From assembly GCF_914484835.1 (NCBI RefSeq), contig NZ_CAJZAR010000047.1, positions 8,658-72,402 on the forward strand: a stretch of 63,745 nt of DNA, written 5' to 3'. Below, one piece after another: positions 62,078-63,745 of the stretch; position 1 is the first letter of the stretch, and every line of letters starts with the position of its first letter. The notes beneath the pieces were generated by a model, which saw only the letters and a program-made list of their open reading frames with translations, was not told the DNA's origin and did no database searches. This stretch comes from Paraburkholderia tropica. GTDB taxonomy: Bacteria > Pseudomonadota > Gammaproteobacteria > Burkholderiales > Burkholderiaceae. A program made the position numbers and the translations under genes.

Positions 62078-62383
62078 ATGCCCCGACGTATACCGCCGAG
62101 CCGTGAGGAGCAAAACGCCCAGCGCCGGGAATTCTATGAGCGCATCGAACGCGGCGAGTTGAGCATCGCCGAAGCCATGAAGGCGATGCGCAAGATGACG
62201 GGCCTGACGCAAGCGGAATTCGCCGCCCATCGCGGCGTCAGCCGGCGCGTGATTCAGGACATCGAGCGTGGTACGGGGAATCCGACGGTGGAATCGCTAA
62301 ATAGTATTGGAAAGCTGTTTGGGCTTCAGGTGGGGTTTGTGCGTTTGAGGCGTGGGGAGTCGGTTTTGAATACGGCGGAGTGA
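62078..62383 (+). CDS. HipB-like XRE-family antitoxin
   Basis: A 101-residue HTH protein. The XRE domain spans residues about 28-90 (MTGLTQAEFAAHRGVSRRVI, then QDIERGTGNPTVESL). A charged 27-residue N-terminal helix precedes it. It starts 17 bases after the HipA-like gene. By position it should neutralise the kinase and repress the operon through the palindrome at 60709-60724. Residue composition is GC-poorer towards its 3' end. Confidence 0.85.
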   Translation: MPRRIPPSREEQNAQRREFYERIERGELSIAEAMKAMRKMTGLTQAEFAAHRGVSRRVIQDIERGTGNPTVESLNSIGKLFGLQVGFVRLRRGESVLNTAE

Positions 62384-62605
62384 GGCGGGGCTGGCCAATT
62401 TCGGCCGTTCGACAACGCCGCGTAGATCATCGACAATTCGCAGTTGTCGTGCGCTGATATTTGTAAGCTTTTAGGCGGAATCCCGAAAGGCTGACGACAA
62501 AACGCACTCAATACCGCTGCTAGTGAATCCTGCTGCGGATCTCTCATACGGGGATGCACGTTTGATGTCCCGGCCCAACACAATGAATAAATTCGGGGAA
62601 TTGGG
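62384..62605. other. Non-coding gap
   Basis: No gene is evident. A minus-strand frame through 62326-62583 lacks a ribosome site and overlaps the antitoxin end. Base composition drops here and stays lower through the next gene. Confidence 0.4.
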
Positions 62606-63568
62606 ATGCAGTTGAGTTCTTATCGCTGGATCGCTGCTCTCATCGTAATTCTGTCTGGGTGCACTTCAATTTCAGGTAGTTCCAGCCTGAGCAGCCGACC
62701 GTCTGTACCGGCTTCGCGCCTGAGTGTTCGGTACATTCAAAATACGTTCCGGGCAACCAACCCGCGTGCCCCCGGCATTTCCTATTCTCCTGCGGCTCTC
62801 CTCGAGAGGGATGGTTACTATGATCTTGGCAATGAAATAAGGTTTATCGCACCTGAAGTTGCAAGCGCCCGAGGCCTCGAGGCAGATGTCGACGTTTCGA
62901 ATGCCGACATTCGGGGCAACAATCCATGGAACGGCGTGGGTCCCTATGCTTCCCGCGGAAACAGCACGGAACTCGTGCTATTTGTCAGGGGCGGGCAATC
63001 AACGCAAAATTCGGCCGATGTCCTGTTTGTGTTCCACGCGATTTTTCGCGACGTGCCGCGCGGCATCGAGTATTGGCATGCGGATTACCGCGTAAAGGTC
63101 AACACGCTCACTCCATGGGACCCAGCCTTTGATAGTGATACGGTGAGAAAACTTATCATCAGAGTGTTTGATGATCTTGAGAAGGATGGATTAATCCGCG
63201 GCGCGCAACAGAAAGTGACCAACGAATCTCAGCCTGAACCTCTGTTGGCGCCGTCGCAACCCATCATTTCGGAAGGCGAGGCGGCCGGTTCCCCTGAGCC
63301 GGTGCCATACATCGATGCGCGAGGACAAGAAGGCTACCGTAAATGGTTGGCCGGCGGAGCGCATGGGGCATTTGCAATATCGACTGACGGTCATTGGGGA
63401 TACTCGCCGGGCGCGTCTGAAGCTTCTGAGAATGAACGGGCGGCGGAACAGCGCGCAATCTCGATTTGCCAGATATTGGCGACGACAGCGTGTTTCATCT
63501 ATGCGCGGGACAGCCGGGTGATTTGGCACGGTGCCGATAGAAGCCCTGCTGCGTCAGTCAACCAGTGA
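62606..63568 (+). CDS. Lower-GC lipoprotein of unknown function
   Basis: A 320-residue lipoprotein with signal ending LSGC (Cys near residue 19). Residues 20-200 are not recognised. A Pro/Glu-rich linker (about 210-235) leads to a C-terminal domain, WLAGGAHGAFAISTDGHWGY then RAISICQILATTACFIYARD, which resembles the DUF4189-like or caspase-associated tail with paired cysteines seen in other exported proteins. Codon use is visibly less G/C-rich than the rest of the window, consistent with recent acquisition next to the toxin-antitoxin genes. Confidence 0.75.
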   Translation: MQLSSYRWIAALIVILSGCTSISGSSSLSSRPSVPASRLSVRYIQNTFRATNPRAPGISYSPAALLERDGYYDLGNEIRFIAPEVASARGLEADVDVSNADIRGNNPWNGVGPYASRGNSTELVLFVRGGQSTQNSADVLFVFHAIFRDVPRGIEYWHADYRVKVNTLTPWDPAFDSDTVRKLIIRVFDDLEKDGLIRGAQQKVTNESQPEPLLAPSQPIISEGEAAGSPEPVPYIDARGQEGYRKWLAGGAHGAFAISTDGHWGYSPGASEASENERAAEQRAISICQILATTACFIYARDSRVIWHGADRSPAASVNQ

Positions 63569-63745
63569 GGCGGGGTGGGGATTCGAGAGGGATCCAGTTG
63601 ACCTGGCTGGCCGCCCCCAACTAATAGTGACGATTTCAGGGCTTTCCCTCGACTGGCTTCGCAGCTCGCGGCGGAGCGCTGTGTGCGTTTCTTCGCGGTC
63701 GCCTGTCGACGGATTCATAAGGCGGTAGGCGGCCGAGGCCGTGTG

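Noticed and set aside
62326..62583. 85-residue minus-strand ORF after the antitoxin
   Set aside because: Overlaps the antitoxin 3' end, no ribosome site and no recognisable residues.
63531..63728. 65-residue plus-strand ORF at the window end
   Set aside because: Starts inside the lipoprotein gene in another frame and has no supporting feature.

Overview
The window is high-GC DNA with strong G/C bias at third codon positions, which creates many long antisense shadow frames. The gene content points to a Burkholderiaceae chromosome or megaplasmid, most like Paraburkholderia or Caballeronia: a Tad/Flp pilus operon of the Ralstonia/Burkholderia type, an OmpC-like Burkholderia porin, DUF4148-like and DUF3313 lipoproteins, and many LysR, IclR, GntR-FCD and TetR regulators. 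The genus is inferred from protein character, not from a marker gene. I saw no rRNA, tRNA, CRISPR array, insertion sequence or phage module.

Layout. 1-9.1 kb: a Tad/Flp pilus operon (flp 3' end, cpaA, cpaB, cpaC, a small lipoprotein, cpaE, cpaF, tadB, tadC) closed by a terminator. 9.2-20.4 kb: a carbohydrate-acid or aromatic-acid catabolic island. A GntR-FCD regulator precedes a plus-strand set (secreted MRJP-like beta-propeller, 2-hydroxyacid dehydrogenase, RraA-type aldolase, PfkB sugar kinase, MFS importer). An IclR regulator adjoins a minus-strand set (cupin dioxygenase, two SDRs, MFS). The minus-strand set begins at overlapping dyad operators with 10-bp half-site spacing. 20.6-26.8 kb: accessory genes, including a CadD-like exporter, a histidine kinase without a sensor domain, an unknown membrane protein, an MltF-like lytic transglycosylase and small secreted or lipoproteins. 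26.8-32.4 kb: a zinc-independent-looking MDR oxidoreductase, a porin, and a TonB-dependent siderophore receptor with a good Fur box.

32.5-40.2 kb: a ThDP-dependent 2-oxoacid decarboxylase-like enzyme coupled to an NADP aldehyde dehydrogenase, a LysR regulator, an MFS importer and a chemoreceptor. The same 17-bp dyad (CGCATA-N5-TATGCG) lies upstream of the enzyme operon and in the divergent MFS/chemoreceptor promoter region, so uptake, catabolism and possibly taxis may form one LysR regulon. 40.2-45.9 kb: an orphan PqiB-like MCE protein with two tiny coupled ORFs, a DUF3313 lipoprotein divergent from a TetR gene, and an rcnA/rcnR nickel-cobalt efflux locus with G-tract operators. 45.9-54.7 kb: an MsbA-like ABC exporter, an ECF sigma factor with a small membrane partner, and a yejABEF peptide/microcin-C-type importer. 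54.7-60.7 kb: a second siderophore receptor with a TetR gene, then LysR, RidA and a class V aminotransferase. 60.7-63.7 kb: a HipA/HipB-like toxin-antitoxin pair in toxin-first order, preceded by a perfect 16-bp palindrome, then a lower-GC lipoprotein gene.

The strongest candidates for undescribed biology are the dyad-linked decarboxylase/dehydrogenase/transport regulon, the IclR-side operon with its helically phased operator, and the reversed HipA-HipB module.
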